Assembly (NCBI RefSeq): GCF_007971025.1
Contig: NZ_CP042436.1
Location: 4,030,001-4,094,000, forward strand
Reading direction: 5' to 3'
From: Mucilaginibacter ginsenosidivorans
GTDB lineage: Bacteria; Bacteroidota; Bacteroidia; Sphingobacteriales; Sphingobacteriaceae
Length of the DNA: 64,000 nt
Made by a program: the position numbers and the translations under genes. Under the pieces are notes generated by a model. That model had not been told where the DNA came from, ran no database searches, and was given only the letters and a program-made list of their open reading frames with translations. Positions 37,952 to 49,000 of the stretch are shown here, piece by piece. Within the stretch, counting starts at the first letter, position 1. Each line of letters begins with the position of its first letter.

Positions 37952-38125
37952 ATGGCAACCAATACCCGTCACGCCCAATCTGTTAACTTTAAGTCAAGTT
38001 GCTATGACGCTGTGATACAGCGTGATATTTTACATTTTTCAGGCAAATCGGGCGATGATTTGCGTAACAAAAAGCCTCTGTTTTCCGTACAAAACGGGGA
38101 TTTTCTGCTGGTTCGCATCCTGTAA
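37952..38125 (+). CDS. Possible 57-residue small ORF upstream of the secreted giant
   Basis: ATG to TAA in the 305 nt gap before the 38194 gene, reading MATNTRHAQSVNFKSS... and ending FLLVRIL. It has a mixed composition with one Cys, no membrane segment and no signal peptide. I see no family. It is the only open frame of note in this gap; the rest (37889-37951, 38126-38193) is AT-rich and likely holds the promoter. Whether it is translated is uncertain. Confidence 0.3.
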   Translation: MATNTRHAQSVNFKSSCYDAVIQRDILHFSGKSGDDLRNKKPLFSVQNGDFLLVRIL

Positions 38126-38193
38126 AAAAAATTAACTTACACGGCCGGCGTCAATGGATTGGGTTTTAAATATTTATAAAAGACTGGGTATTA

Positions 38194-41100
38194 ATGATTA
38201 AAGCTTACGCCGGGCGTTTATTTTTCACTATACTTTTCACGCTGCTGATGGCTGCGGGCGCTACGGCCCAAACTATTACGACAGGTGCGGTCGACCCCGG
38301 TCCTTATGGACAGGGTTCATCCATTGCAGTTCCGATCACTATAAACGATGCCACAGGCTGCATTACTCCCGGGAATGCCTTCAATCTTTATTTATCCGAC
38401 GCCTCGGGAAATTTTGTAGCCGGCGGCAAACTTATCGGGACATACAATGGCTTCTATACTTCATTCGTTAATGGCGTAATACCCAACGGCACGCCTGCCG
38501 GCGCAGGGTACAAAGTAAGGGTAGTATCAACCAACCCTTCGGTTACCAGCACCACATCGGCTGCTTTCACCATTAATGCAAGTACTGCCGTAACAGCAGC
38601 TGTGTCCTCACAGATCATCAGCCCAACCTACCCGGAGGTATTCGGGCAATGCGAAGGCCAGGCAGGGGCATCATTTATTTTCCAGGATAAATCGGCAGGC
38701 AGCACATCAACTACGGCTACATTTATCAACGAACTTACCAAAACAACAGAAGTAAATAATGTAGCCATTCCCCCGGCTACGTATACTTTTAATGCAAATA
38801 CCGGCAACTACACGGTGCTGGTAAAAGCCAAATCTGCCGGCGGAACGGTTGGTACACACGCATACTTGCTGCTCAATAATGTTATCAATACCAACATAGG
38901 CGCCACAGGTTCTCTTACCGTATGTCTTATTAACGGCAAAGGCGACCTGACAGTCAATATCGATATTTCATCGCCCACGGGTATCCAGTATAACTACCCA
39001 GGCAATTTATACACCATAAGCTGGGGCGACGGATCGGCACCGGATGTTTTGACGCTTTGCCAGATAGTGGCACAAAACGGCCAGGTTACTCACACCTTCA
39101 CCAAAGCATCCTGCGGTAACTCTGTCGTTTTTCAGCCCAGCAACGTGTTTTGCGGTCCCATCGGGGCTGCACCAAGTAATGATGCCAAAGTGATCGTACC
39201 GCCTACTAACCTTTTTACTGTGCCGCCGGTTGGTTGTGCCGGGCAGCCATATACGATCAAGAACCAATCCGACCCGGGTATCGATCCTGCAACCTGCGCC
39301 AAAAACGCCAAGGCATTGTATACCTGGCTGGTCGACGGTGTACCTGTAGCTACAAACTACCAGCTTAGCCAGGATTTCATATTACCCGCCACTACTCCGG
39401 CGGGTTCGCATGTTATCACGCTTCACCTGCAAAATCCGATTAGCGGTTGCGGTACTGCCGACGTTTCTCATAATATCTGTTTGCAAAACCCGCCGCAGCC
39501 AATATTCAGTCTGCCATCGGCAACCTATTGTTTAACTGCCGGACCTTTTTCGCCAAACAACACCTCTATCGTCGACGCCACATGCGACCCGAATAATACT
39601 TATATCTGGACGATAACCGGCCCTGCTCCCGTTAATTTTGCGGGCGGCACCAATAAAAACAGCAAAACACCTCAATTTGTATTTACGGCGCCGGGCATTT
39701 ATCAGCTGCAATTAGCCATCACTACGGCTACATGCGGGCAGGTGGTATCAGGGCAGCAAACGATAATTGTGAATGATATGCCGCAAGTTACCCTATCGCC
39801 CAATACGACACTTTGCGGCAGTAACCAGCTTTTGACATTCGATAAAAACCCCGGCCCTACCCAGTCGACACTTACAGGGACGGCGCAGCCGCAACCTACC
39901 ACTTACACCTGGACGGTTACGGGCGGCGCCTTCACTTTCCAGGGAGGTACAACGGCCAACAGCCAGTACCCGCAGATTTTATTTACTGATTTCGCTACTT
40001 ACACTATAAAGGCAACTGAACAAAATACCTGCGGAACTGTCACCAAAACGCAAACTATTACCTTTGTACAGGCGCCGACCGTAACAGCCGGTAACAACCA
40101 AACGATATGTGCCAGCAGTCCAGTAGCAGCGTTAACCGGTAAAATAACGGGTACCGTAGTCAGCCAGCAATGGGTAGGCGGTACAGGTACGTTCTCTGCC
40201 GGGCGTGGCTCATTAAATACAAACTATACGCCGTCCGCAGCAGAAATAGCGGCCGGTTCTGTAACACTCACCTTACAGGCTACTACCGCATTGCCGGCGC
40301 CATGTAACATAATAGGCAGTAATATTACCATCACTATTACACCTATCGATAATGTGACCAGTCCGCCTGCCGAAACTATTTGTACGGGCCAACCGGTTAA
40401 TTATGCCATCACATCGACAAGTGGCGGTACTAATTTCACATGGACAGCCTCGGTAACATCGGGCACAGCTACAGGGGTTGCAGCTTCGGGTAATGGGAAT
40501 ACCATTAATGATATTATCACGAATACTAACGCGAGCAACCCTGCTACCGTTGTTTACAAAATAACACCACAGAATAACAGTTGCACGGGCAATGTTTTTA
40601 CGTTGACGGTTACCATTGATCCATTACCACAGATCACAGCAGTACCGGTTAGCTCCCCGATTTGTAGTAATCAGCCGGCCGGAGTTACGCTGACATCGAA
40701 TATTCCCAACACCAGCTATACATGGACGAGTGTCGCCTCAGCAGGTATTACGGGAAATACTAATCAATCAAATGCGGTATCGACTAATTCGATACAGGAT
40801 GTGCTTATCAATAACGGTACTACGGCCGGAACTGTGACCTATACCATCACACCCTACAATAAAACATGCCCCGGCCCGGTGAAAACGGCTACGGTTACTG
40901 TGCAGCCGCTGCCTGTACAGTCGAACCCTGGTCCGGACGACGAAGTGTGCAGCACAACAACCTACACTTTGCAGGGTAATAACCCCGCACCAGGAACGGG
41001 CAAATGGACCCTGGTAAAAGGGCCTGCCGGAGTTACTTTTTCGGACGATACCAAACCAAACGCCGTTGTAAGCGGGTTGCAGGCCGGTAACCTTTATCAA

Positions 41101-43113
41101 TTCCAGTGGACAATCACTGCTACGCCAACATGCCCGCCAAGCAGCAATGCGGTTAATATCCTCATCGACTTGCCGACCATAGGCGGTACCACCACCGGCG
41201 ATGCGACAGTTTGCTCGACAGGTAACACCGGGCAAATAACATTAGCTGGTTACCAGGGAAATATCGTGCGTTGGGAGTCATCGGTTGACAACGGAGCATC
41301 ATGGCAGCCGATTGTAAACGTAAGTACCACGCAGAGCTATTCCAACCTAACACAAACCACTTTATACCGGGCTATTATTCAAAGCGGGGTTTGTAGCCAG
41401 TTGCCGTCAACCGCAACTACCATTACTGTAAACCAATCACCTATACAGGCGGTTGCCGGTGCCGATATTAATGTTTGTAATGCCACGGTAGCCACGTTGC
41501 AGGGTAATAACCCGGCACCTTTCAATGGAATTTGGACACAAACTGCCGGACCTGCCGTAACCATTGTAAACCCGGCAAACCCTAATACACAGGTTACCGG
41601 TTTAGCAAATGGGAATACCTACACCTTTACATGGACCATTAAAGGACTGCCACCATGCGGCGATACCCAGTCCTCCGTAAATGTGAATGTCTCTGCCGAT
41701 GTTACCGCCAGCTTTACAATGGATAAAGTACAAGGCTGCGGCCCTACAACAATAACGTTCGTTAATACATCAACCCCGGCGCCTACCGGGAGTTATTTGT
41801 GGGACTTTGGCGACGGAACGCCTACATCGACGGCCACTACTCCATCGCCGCATACTTTTGCACCTTCGCCGGATGGTAAAGAGGTAACGTACACGATCAC
41901 CTTAACCCCGGTAAGCAATTGCAACCTGAAAACACCCTTTACTGCAATAGTAAAGATAAGCCCGGCTGTACCTGTAGCTATTATCAACCCGAGCCAGACG
42001 ACGGCCTGCGGCGGCTTCGCACTGACGGCACAGAATTTATCGCCGGGAAATAATGTCCAGTATGATTTTTACCTGACCGATGCAACAGGCAATATCCTGC
42101 AGCACATCTCAAAAACGGACAAAAGCGATGCAACTTTCCAGCCCGTGAACCCGACAAAAGTGACGGATTACAATGTTTACCTCGTCGCTACCGATCAGTG
42201 CGGAACCCAAGGAAAATCTACCCCGATCATTATTTCCGCTTCACCCTCATCGGTTATCTCTCTGGTACAGATCAAAAACGACCAGCAAAGCGTTTGCCTG
42301 GGCGGATCAATTATATTTCAGAATATATCTACCGGGGGCGACCGCTTTACTTACACCATTTACGATGCTTCACAAAACCCTGTCGCTACTATACCCGGCG
42401 GGCCCGGTGATTTTAATTACACGCCTACCGCGCCCGGCACTTATTATGTTTCCATTACCGCGGGCAACAATGGCTGCGGCGATGCTGCGGTTTCAGCATT
42501 AAAAATGTTCACAGTTTATCCTATCCCCGCACCTGACTTCACTTATACGCTGGATAACGATTACAATGTAACTTTCACCAACACCACCCCCGACGATGGT
42601 AACACACCGGCATCGTCGCTTACCTATTACTGGGATTTCGGTGACGGATCAAATAAAAACACCACAAACGCACCGGAAGTGCATCACTATGACTACGAAC
42701 GGTCGCCGTTTACGGTAACGCTCCGGGCTACCAACCTGGCCAGTGGGTGCCTGGCTGTGATAACAAAAACTATCGAAGTAAAATTCCTTGGCAACCTGTA
42801 CTTGCCTAACGCTTTTACGCCAAGCAGCACCAACAGCGAGCTAAACGTATTCAAAGCAAAAGGCACGCAGATAAAGGAATGGAAGATGCAGGTGTTCAAT
42901 AATTTCGGCCAGCTGGTTTGGGAAACAACAAAACTCGACGGAAACGGGTCGCCTACCGAAGGCTGGGACGGCACATTTAAAGGCATACCTGTGCAACAGG
43001 GAGTATATGTGTGGCAGATATCGGCCACATTTATTAACGGCACCGAGTGGAAAGGTATGTCATATAATCATTCATTGCCAAAACGTACGGGCGTAATCCA
43101 TTTGATCAGATAG
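38194..43113 (+). CDS. Giant secreted PKD/Ig-like protein with a gliding motility-associated (CHU_C, type IX) C-terminus
   Basis: 1639 aa surface or secreted protein. Signal peptide of ~26 residues (FFTILFTLLMAAGATAQ). A long Thr/Ser/Asn/Pro-rich body with repeated Ig/PKD-like modules follows: YLWDFGDGTPTS near residue 1206 and YYWDFGDGSNKN near 1478 are PKD cores. A pair of near-duplicate modules begins with LQGNNPAP at about residues 925 and 1102. The last ~105 residues (from LYLPNAFTPSS at ~1535; WDGTFKGIPVQQGVYVWQISA) form the gliding motility-associated C-terminal domain, a T9SS sorting signal. Likely adhesin or matrix role. The porP/sprF gene follows at once. Confidence 0.92.
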   Translation: MIKAYAGRLFFTILFTLLMAAGATAQTITTGAVDPGPYGQGSSIAVPITINDATGCITPGNAFNLYLSDASGNFVAGGKLIGTYNGFYTSFVNGVIPNGTPAGAGYKVRVVSTNPSVTSTTSAAFTINASTAVTAAVSSQIISPTYPEVFGQCEGQAGASFIFQDKSAGSTSTTATFINELTKTTEVNNVAIPPATYTFNANTGNYTVLVKAKSAGGTVGTHAYLLLNNVINTNIGATGSLTVCLINGKGDLTVNIDISSPTGIQYNYPGNLYTISWGDGSAPDVLTLCQIVAQNGQVTHTFTKASCGNSVVFQPSNVFCGPIGAAPSNDAKVIVPPTNLFTVPPVGCAGQPYTIKNQSDPGIDPATCAKNAKALYTWLVDGVPVATNYQLSQDFILPATTPAGSHVITLHLQNPISGCGTADVSHNICLQNPPQPIFSLPSATYCLTAGPFSPNNTSIVDATCDPNNTYIWTITGPAPVNFAGGTNKNSKTPQFVFTAPGIYQLQLAITTATCGQVVSGQQTIIVNDMPQVTLSPNTTLCGSNQLLTFDKNPGPTQSTLTGTAQPQPTTYTWTVTGGAFTFQGGTTANSQYPQILFTDFATYTIKATEQNTCGTVTKTQTITFVQAPTVTAGNNQTICASSPVAALTGKITGTVVSQQWVGGTGTFSAGRGSLNTNYTPSAAEIAAGSVTLTLQATTALPAPCNIIGSNITITITPIDNVTSPPAETICTGQPVNYAITSTSGGTNFTWTASVTSGTATGVAASGNGNTINDIITNTNASNPATVVYKITPQNNSCTGNVFTLTVTIDPLPQITAVPVSSPICSNQPAGVTLTSNIPNTSYTWTSVASAGITGNTNQSNAVSTNSIQDVLINNGTTAGTVTYTITPYNKTCPGPVKTATVTVQPLPVQSNPGPDDEVCSTTTYTLQGNNPAPGTGKWTLVKGPAGVTFSDDTKPNAVVSGLQAGNLYQFQWTITATPTCPPSSNAVNILIDLPTIGGTTTGDATVCSTGNTGQITLAGYQGNIVRWESSVDNGASWQPIVNVSTTQSYSNLTQTTLYRAIIQSGVCSQLPSTATTITVNQSPIQAVAGADINVCNATVATLQGNNPAPFNGIWTQTAGPAVTIVNPANPNTQVTGLANGNTYTFTWTIKGLPPCGDTQSSVNVNVSADVTASFTMDKVQGCGPTTITFVNTSTPAPTGSYLWDFGDGTPTSTATTPSPHTFAPSPDGKEVTYTITLTPVSNCNLKTPFTAIVKISPAVPVAIINPSQTTACGGFALTAQNLSPGNNVQYDFYLTDATGNILQHISKTDKSDATFQPVNPTKVTDYNVYLVATDQCGTQGKSTPIIISASPSSVISLVQIKNDQQSVCLGGSIIFQNISTGGDRFTYTIYDASQNPVATIPGGPGDFNYTPTAPGTYYVSITAGNNGCGDAAVSALKMFTVYPIPAPDFTYTLDNDYNVTFTNTTPDDGNTPASSLTYYWDFGDGSNKNTTNAPEVHHYDYERSPFTVTLRATNLASGCLAVITKTIEVKFLGNLYLPNAFTPSSTNSELNVFKAKGTQIKEWKMQVFNNFGQLVWETTKLDGNGSPTEGWDGTFKGIPVQQGVYVWQISATFINGTEWKGMSYNHSLPKRTGVIHLIR

Positions 43114-43115
43114 TG

Positions 43116-44150
43116 ATGAAGAATATAGCCCGGCTCATTTTATTTTTGATAATATCCCTGCGTTGCGTTTCGGGCTTCGCGCAGGATCACCTGTATTCTC
43201 AATTTTTTAATTCCCCTTTGTATCTTAATCCTGCACTAACGGGGCAATTTAAGGGCGATCTGAGGATGAATCTCATCTATCGCAATCAATGGACCTCGGT
43301 ACCGGGAACTTTCTCCTACATATCGGCCTCAATTGATTACAACGTTCTCCGTTTTGGCGGCGGTGTAGGCTTGTTGGTGACCCGTAGTAGCGAAGGCACT
43401 GCCTATCTTGATAAAACGAACATATCGGCCCTTTACTCGTATAGCGTTGGCTCCGAGGACTTTGTATTGTCATTCGGCTTGCAGGCCGGGGTTACAAACC
43501 GTACCATAGATTTCAGCAAACTGGTTTTTGGCGACCAGATAGACCCCACCCTGGGCATTATTTCGGGCTCGTCGTCGGCGGCCGGTTCGTTCCCTTTTAA
43601 CAATAAATTTTACTTCGATTCGGGTGTTGGCACAAACCTTGCAATAGGTGACTTTAATATCGGCGCGGCGGTGCAGCACATCAATAAACCTAATGAGTCG
43701 TTTACCGGGACCCCGGTAAAATTACCCATTCGCACCAACGCACATATAAGCTACCGGTACGACCTGAATCCTTTTGATAATATAGACGATGATGAAAAAT
43801 CGTATGTGATACCATCGGTTGTGTTTTACAAGCAGTCCAACGCTACATCATATAGCGCTGGTATGCAGTATAAACACAAGAGTGTGAACGTGGGCGTGTG
43901 GTATCGCAGCGGTAACGAGACCGGCCCGAGTGCGGTTGTGGTATCGCTTATTTTCGATCTTTTCATCAACCGCGATGGCGGAGAGAAATTGAGGTTCGGT
44001 GTAAGCCATGATGCTGCCGTTTCTGGTCTTACCTACGGCAACACCAGCGGGTCATCGGAAGGTAGCATAGGGTACGAAACAACACTGCCCGGCAACGGCG
44101 ACCGGTCACAGCGTTTTGAAGGTGCAAGGCGTTGTTATGAATTTTATTGA
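43116..44150 (+). CDS. PorP/SprF-family type IX secretion membrane protein
   Basis: 344 aa from the ATG at 43116; a GTG at 43113 overlaps the previous stop. Signal peptide of ~23 residues (LILFLIISLRCVSGFAQ), then DHLYSQFFNSPLYLNPALTGQFKGDLRMNLIYRNQWTSVPGTFSYIS, the family hallmark, and an outer-membrane beta-barrel. These proteins partner individual CHU_C-type substrates for export and surface attachment, so it is probably dedicated to the upstream giant protein. Confidence 0.93.
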   Translation: MKNIARLILFLIISLRCVSGFAQDHLYSQFFNSPLYLNPALTGQFKGDLRMNLIYRNQWTSVPGTFSYISASIDYNVLRFGGGVGLLVTRSSEGTAYLDKTNISALYSYSVGSEDFVLSFGLQAGVTNRTIDFSKLVFGDQIDPTLGIISGSSSAAGSFPFNNKFYFDSGVGTNLAIGDFNIGAAVQHINKPNESFTGTPVKLPIRTNAHISYRYDLNPFDNIDDDEKSYVIPSVVFYKQSNATSYSAGMQYKHKSVNVGVWYRSGNETGPSAVVVSLIFDLFINRDGGEKLRFGVSHDAAVSGLTYGNTSGSSEGSIGYETTLPGNGDRSQRFEGARRCYEFY

Positions 44151-44163
44151 CATTGTATAAAAA

Positions 44164-44571
44164 ATGACGGAAACCTACTTAAAGGATAAAACGGCGAAAA
44201 AAAGATTTTTTCAGAAAGGTATGGTCGTATTAATAGCGCTTGCGATCGTATTTACTGTATTTTTAACCCGGTTTGCCCTTTCAGGTTCGCGCGAGGCCCT
44301 GCTGAACGGGGCTCCGGGAAGCGAAGATGCTTATAAGGTAGCAAAGCTTTTTGTAAAGCCTACTATCAAGTCCAATGATATATCTTTTCCCGAATCAGGT
44401 TATCAATGCGCACAAAAACCCGACTCCGTTTTCGTCATTAAATCATACGCGGAAGCGAACGACCAGCCAAAACCCCAAAATGTAACGACGTTCGAGATAA
44501 CGCTAAAGTTTATCGGCGGGGCCGTTGCAGATAAGAGAAACTGGAAACTCATCGGTATCAGCGAGGATTAA
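44164..44571 (+). CDS. Hypothetical membrane-anchored protein after porP/sprF
   Basis: 135 aa, one membrane segment at about residues 19-39 (GMVVLIALAIVFTVFLTRFAL) after a basic N-terminus. The exported ~95 residue part contains DAYKVAKLFVKPTIKSNDISFPESGYQC and ends in a beta-rich FEITLKFIGG segment. No family recognised. It starts 13 nt after porP/sprF, so it may be an accessory of the same surface system. Confidence 0.7.
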   Translation: MTETYLKDKTAKKRFFQKGMVVLIALAIVFTVFLTRFALSGSREALLNGAPGSEDAYKVAKLFVKPTIKSNDISFPESGYQCAQKPDSVFVIKSYAEANDQPKPQNVTTFEITLKFIGGAVADKRNWKLIGISED

Positions 44572-44576
44572 AAAAA

Positions 44577-44601
44577 CACCCCGGCTATAAAAACCAGGGT
44601 G
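44577..44601 (-). terminator. Terminator between convergent 44164 and tetR genes
   Basis: A hairpin (arms CACCC..GG and CC..GGGTG with one mismatch) with a T-tract of seven on the minus strand (A-run at 44569-44576 on +). It best serves the minus-strand tetR transcript, ~165 nt after its stop, and may weakly serve both directions. Confidence 0.65.
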
Positions 44602-44764
44602 CTCAATCACTCTAAAACAATCACCTCTAAATTAAGAAGTACCTTTAATAATTATATTATTGAGTAGCTAATTATTGACTAAACTAAAATAATAGTCAAA
44701 TATACCAAGTAACAATGTTTATTCGATAGAAATACAGGCTTTTTGACCCTGATGTGACAGAATA

Positions 44765-45382
44765 TCAGTGTTTTAACCCTCTTATGAATATATCAACCAG
44801 CAACAGGCGCTTGCGGTGTATTTCTTCCAGGTGCTCCTTCTTCGGAAAGGTTGTTTTGCGATACCCCATGGTCCCTACTCTTACACCTTGCAGGGCATCC
44901 AGCAGCAGGTCGACAATTTCGCCGGGGTTTTCTACATTACTGATGTTCCCTTTTTCGGCGTCTGTTTTTATCGCATTACCTAACAGGGCCATTTCAGTTT
45001 GCCTGATGTGTTCCACTATTTCCCAGATCGTATCGGGTAAGCTTTGCTCGTTCAGCCTGATAAAATCGAAAAAGTTATAGTTGTTGACAATGAAGTCGTG
45101 GTGAGTATCGATCTGGCATACAAAAGCCGCTTTAAGATCATTGATCCGCGACAATTTATCATCCAGTAATTTCAGGTAATCATCGGCCAGTTTCCGTGTA
45201 ACAGCGATGTACAACTGGCTCTTATCGGGAAAATAGTAATATAATAAAGCCTTTGACATGGATAACGCCCCGGCTATCTCATTCATGGTTGTTTTGGAAT
45301 AACCATAATGCAGGAATTGCTGGTATGCAGCTTCTAATATTTTTTCCCTTTTTATATCCTGTTGATCGGCGACGTTACCCAC
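44765..45382 (-). CDS. TetR-family transcriptional regulator
   Basis: 205 aa. The N-terminal helix-turn-helix (EKILEAAYQQFLHYGYSKTTMNEIAGALSMSKALLYYYFPDKSQLYI, about residues 12-58) is typical of TetR. The C-terminal ligand domain is unassigned. Targets are unknown. It is separated from the DUF4126 gene by ~100 nt, and its control of the nearby RND operon is not implied since that operon has its own TetR. Confidence 0.9.
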   Translation of the reverse strand: MGNVADQQDIKREKILEAAYQQFLHYGYSKTTMNEIAGALSMSKALLYYYFPDKSQLYIAVTRKLADDYLKLLDDKLSRINDLKAAFVCQIDTHHDFIVNNYNFFDFIRLNEQSLPDTIWEIVEHIRQTEMALLGNAIKTDAEKGNISNVENPGEIVDLLLDALQGVRVGTMGYRKTTFPKKEHLEEIHRKRLLLVDIFIRGLKH

Positions 45383-45483
45383 TTATGAAATTATAATATG
45401 ATGTATTCCTGACTTTTTAAACAAAATTATCAAAAATTCTACACATAATAATGTCATTTTTACATTTGATAGGCAGGGCCATA

Positions 45484-45966
45484 TTACACCGAATTAATTA
45501 TAGCTAAGCCTGCACCGAGCGCCAAAACATCCTCTGCAGCGCCGATAACCGGGTCGTAAATGCCGGAATGTTTTACTATACTTTTTCTTAAATAGTAACA
45601 GGCGTACGTAGCAGCAATAGCAGCCGTGGCACCAAGCATCGCTCCCATCCATCCATTTTTCCTGTTCGATTTGGCCAGGGCCCCTCCCGACAAGCCTCCT
45701 GAAATACAACGCGCGGCAACGCCCAATAATTCTGTCCTTGCCGGGGCAAACGGCAACTTATCAGCTACCAGCTCGCCCGCGGCACAAACTTTTAAAATAG
45801 CAGCAGCGGTACCCGAGTTAATAAATGCTACCAGCGACCCTTCCAGGTTTTTAGCCTTAGAGCGGCTTAACAGGTGACTTGTAATGGCAGGGGCCAATAC
45901 CGAACGCATTCCGGCGATAAACCCTACCCCGATAACCTGCCAAACCGGGTTCAATTTTGTTTTCAT
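45484..45966 (-). CDS. DUF4126-family membrane protein
   Basis: 160 aa from the ATG at 45966 (MKTKLNPVWQVIGVGFIAGMRS); a start five codons upstream is possible. Several membrane segments, GFIAGMRSVLAPAITSHLL at the N-terminus, GELVADKLPFAPART and the Gly-rich ISGGLSGGALAKSNRKNGWMGAMLGATAAIAATYA are family marks. Function unknown. It is between tetR and the RND operon, with no clear link to either. Confidence 0.82.
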   Translation of the reverse strand: MKTKLNPVWQVIGVGFIAGMRSVLAPAITSHLLSRSKAKNLEGSLVAFINSGTAAAILKVCAAGELVADKLPFAPARTELLGVAARCISGGLSGGALAKSNRKNGWMGAMLGATAAIAATYACYYLRKSIVKHSGIYDPVIGAAEDVLALGAGLAIINSV

Positions 45967-46039
45967 AAAAGTATAACCCACCCTTCGGGTTTAAGTTTTA
46001 TAAAATGCCCCGGTTGACGCTGCCTGGTATTGCATAAAA

Positions 46040-46068
46040 AAGCCGCCCCGGTAACTCGTAAGCGGCTT
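46040..46068 (-). terminator. Terminator of the RND efflux operon
   Basis: Arms AAGCCGC and GCGGCTT (perfect 7 bp) with a short loop. The A-run at 46035-46039 gives a U-tract on the minus strand. It lies about 20 nt after the RND permease stop. Confidence 0.8.
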
Positions 46069-46086
46069 CATTAATATATGGTTTGA

Positions 46087-49000
46087 TTAAGAAATATGGC
46101 TTAATTCAGGTTCGGCCTCGTGTGCCTCTTCCTTCTTTTTACCGAAAAGCCTGGATTTTAAACGTATCCGGATAATATACATACATGGTACTACGATCAG
46201 CGTAATGATGGTAGCAAAACCTAATCCGAATATCATCGTCCATGACAATGGACCCCAGAATGCGTTGTTATCACCACCAAAATAAATATGTGGTTTAAAC
46301 GAACTGAACAGTCCGGCAAAGTCGATATTGAAACCTAAAGCCAACGGAATCAACCCGAGAATGGCTGCTGTGGCGGTTAATAATACCGGCGTCATACGGG
46401 TACGTGCCGCTTCAACTACCGCATCGTGCAGGCTAGCTCCCTGCTCTATCAGCATATCGGTAAACTCGACCAGCAGGATACCATTTCGCACCACCACGCC
46501 GGCAAGGGCAATGATACCGATACCTGTCATTACAATAGATATGGTCATCTTAAATATGGCAACTCCCAGGAACACGCCGATGATACTAAAAAATATCTCG
46601 CTCAATATGATGAATGTTTTACCTACCGAATTAAACTGCGCCACAAGAATGATCAGGATCAACCCAAAAGATATGGCCAGGGCAGTACCCAAAAAAGTTG
46701 CAGCTTCCGCCTGGTCTTCCTGGCCGCCGCCCATCCTGATGGATACGCCGTCAGGTGTCCTGAAGGTATTAATGGCACTTTGTATGGCTGCGTTCACTTC
46801 GTTTACGTTGCTGGTTTTCAACACATTTGAACCAAGCGTAATAATGCGGCGCTGTTGTTTATGGTTAATATTTGCATACGTGTTGGTGTACCGGATATCG
46901 GTAAAAGCCGATATAGGCACCTGCCGGATAGTACCCCCCATCGCTATATCGCGATAGGTTATCTTCAGGTTGCGGATGGCATCAATATTATTGCGCTGGT
47001 CTTCCTGGGATCTTACCGTTATCTCGTAGTTATCCTCTTTTGTGTTTCGATAATCAGATGCTTTCGCTCCGAATATGGTAGCACCCAATGCCTGGTTTAT
47101 CTGGTTAGTGGTTATACCTTCACGGTTAGCGCGTTCACGGTTAACGTCGAATACGATCTCGGGCTTATCGGCCTGCAGGTCGGGCACGAGTCCTTCGATG
47201 CCTGTAATGCCCTGTTTGCCGATATAATTCGTGAGCCTGCTGGCGGTTTTTACCAGCGTATCCAGGTTATCGCCTGTAATTTCGATGCTGATATCCTTTT
47301 GTACCGGCGGACCTGCATTTTCCTGTGTCACTGCTATCTTAGCGCCCGGGTAGCCCTGTACGGACTGGCGTATGCGCTCCATTATCTTTTTGGTGTCCTT
47401 GCCGTTACGTTTGCTAAATTCGGCAAACGCCACGGTTATCTTTCCTTTATTCGGATACTTACCCAGATCCGCGTCTGTCGGGTCGGTAACGCCCACGGTA
47501 ACGTTCGAAATAATAGAAGTAACGATATCTTTATCAGGCTCCACTACAGCTGCAACTTTCTTTTCCAGTTTGGCAATTACCGCGCTGGTTTGCGCCTGGT
47601 CGGTGCCCGTTGGCAACGTTACATACACATAGGTAAAGTTTGGATCACCTGCCGGGAAAAATTCCACTTTCGGGCTCCTGACAAATACGAATGCCATAGT
47701 CAATACAAACAAACCTAATGTACCCGCCAATATCCACCACGGCGATTGTACGGCTTTTTCCAATCGCCTGGCATACCAATGCTGGAAACGCGGCCAGGCA
47801 TTTTTCTGGAACCTGTCTATCAGCCTTAGTAACACAAAGTGATTAAGCAGGTATAGAAATGCGGCAAACACCACAAAGTTCCCGACACCCCGGTTAACAA
47901 GATAAGCCAAAATTGCGATCCCGCCCATAAAGGCCAGTGTACGCAGCACCTTCCTGTCGAACTTTGGATTGTCATGCTCGCCCTCGTGGTGCGGCTTCAT
48001 AAAGTCAACCGCAAAAACAGGGTTCATGATATAGGCCACTACCAACGATGCCAGTAAAGTAATGATGAGCGTGATGGGTAAGAAGAACATAAAGTGACCG
48101 ATCAGGCTGTTCCAGAATGCCAGCGGAATGAACGGCGCCAAAGTGGTCATGGTGCCTGAAAATACCGGTAAGAATACTTCACCGGCGGCCATCTTAGCTG
48201 CCTGTTTAATAGGCACTTTGCCATTCGCAAAAATACGGTGCGTGTTCTCTATCACCACAATAGCATCATCCACCACAATACCCAGCGCCAGGAGGAACGA
48301 GAATAACACGATCATATTCAGCGTAAAACCGATAGCCGGCATTACCAGGAAGGCGATAAAACACGATAACGGCACCGAAAGGGCAACAAATATGGCATTG
48401 GTGCTGCCCATAAAGAACATCAGGATAATAGTCACCAGTATAAACCCGATAACGATAGTATTGATCAGGTCATCCAGTGTCGACCTGGTTTTATCCGATT
48501 GGTCGCCGGTAACTGTGATATTCAGCCCTTTAGGGAACACTGTTTTTTGCTTGTCCTTGATAAGCTGATTTATTTTATCGGATGCTTCGATCAGGTTCTC
48601 CCCCGCGCGCTTACTCACATTCAGTGTGATCACGTTCTTGAAATTGGGATCATCATTAGTTTTTAAACGCGCGTAACTTTCCTGATCTTTAAAACCGTCC
48701 CGAATGTCAGCAATGTCACGGAGGTAAACTGCCTTCCCCTGTGGATTCCTGATTACCAGCGCGGCAACTTCTGCGGCATTTTTAAAATCCTCTTTTACGT
48801 CAATGGCTTGTTGCTTGCCGTCTATAACGACGTTACCTGCCGAGGATATGATATTTTCATTACCAATTGCCTGGATAATGTCGCCATAACCAATTTGAGC
48901 AGCCGTCATTTTGTTTATATCCACATTGACCTGAATATTGGGCGTAAGTGCCCCGATTTCGTCAACTTTAGATATTTCCTTCATGGCCTCTATGTCATCC

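Noticed and set aside
46426..47718. Several 80-290 codon frames on the + strand opposite the RND permease
   Set aside because: They are antisense shadows of a clearly coding, full-length permease with no own motifs.
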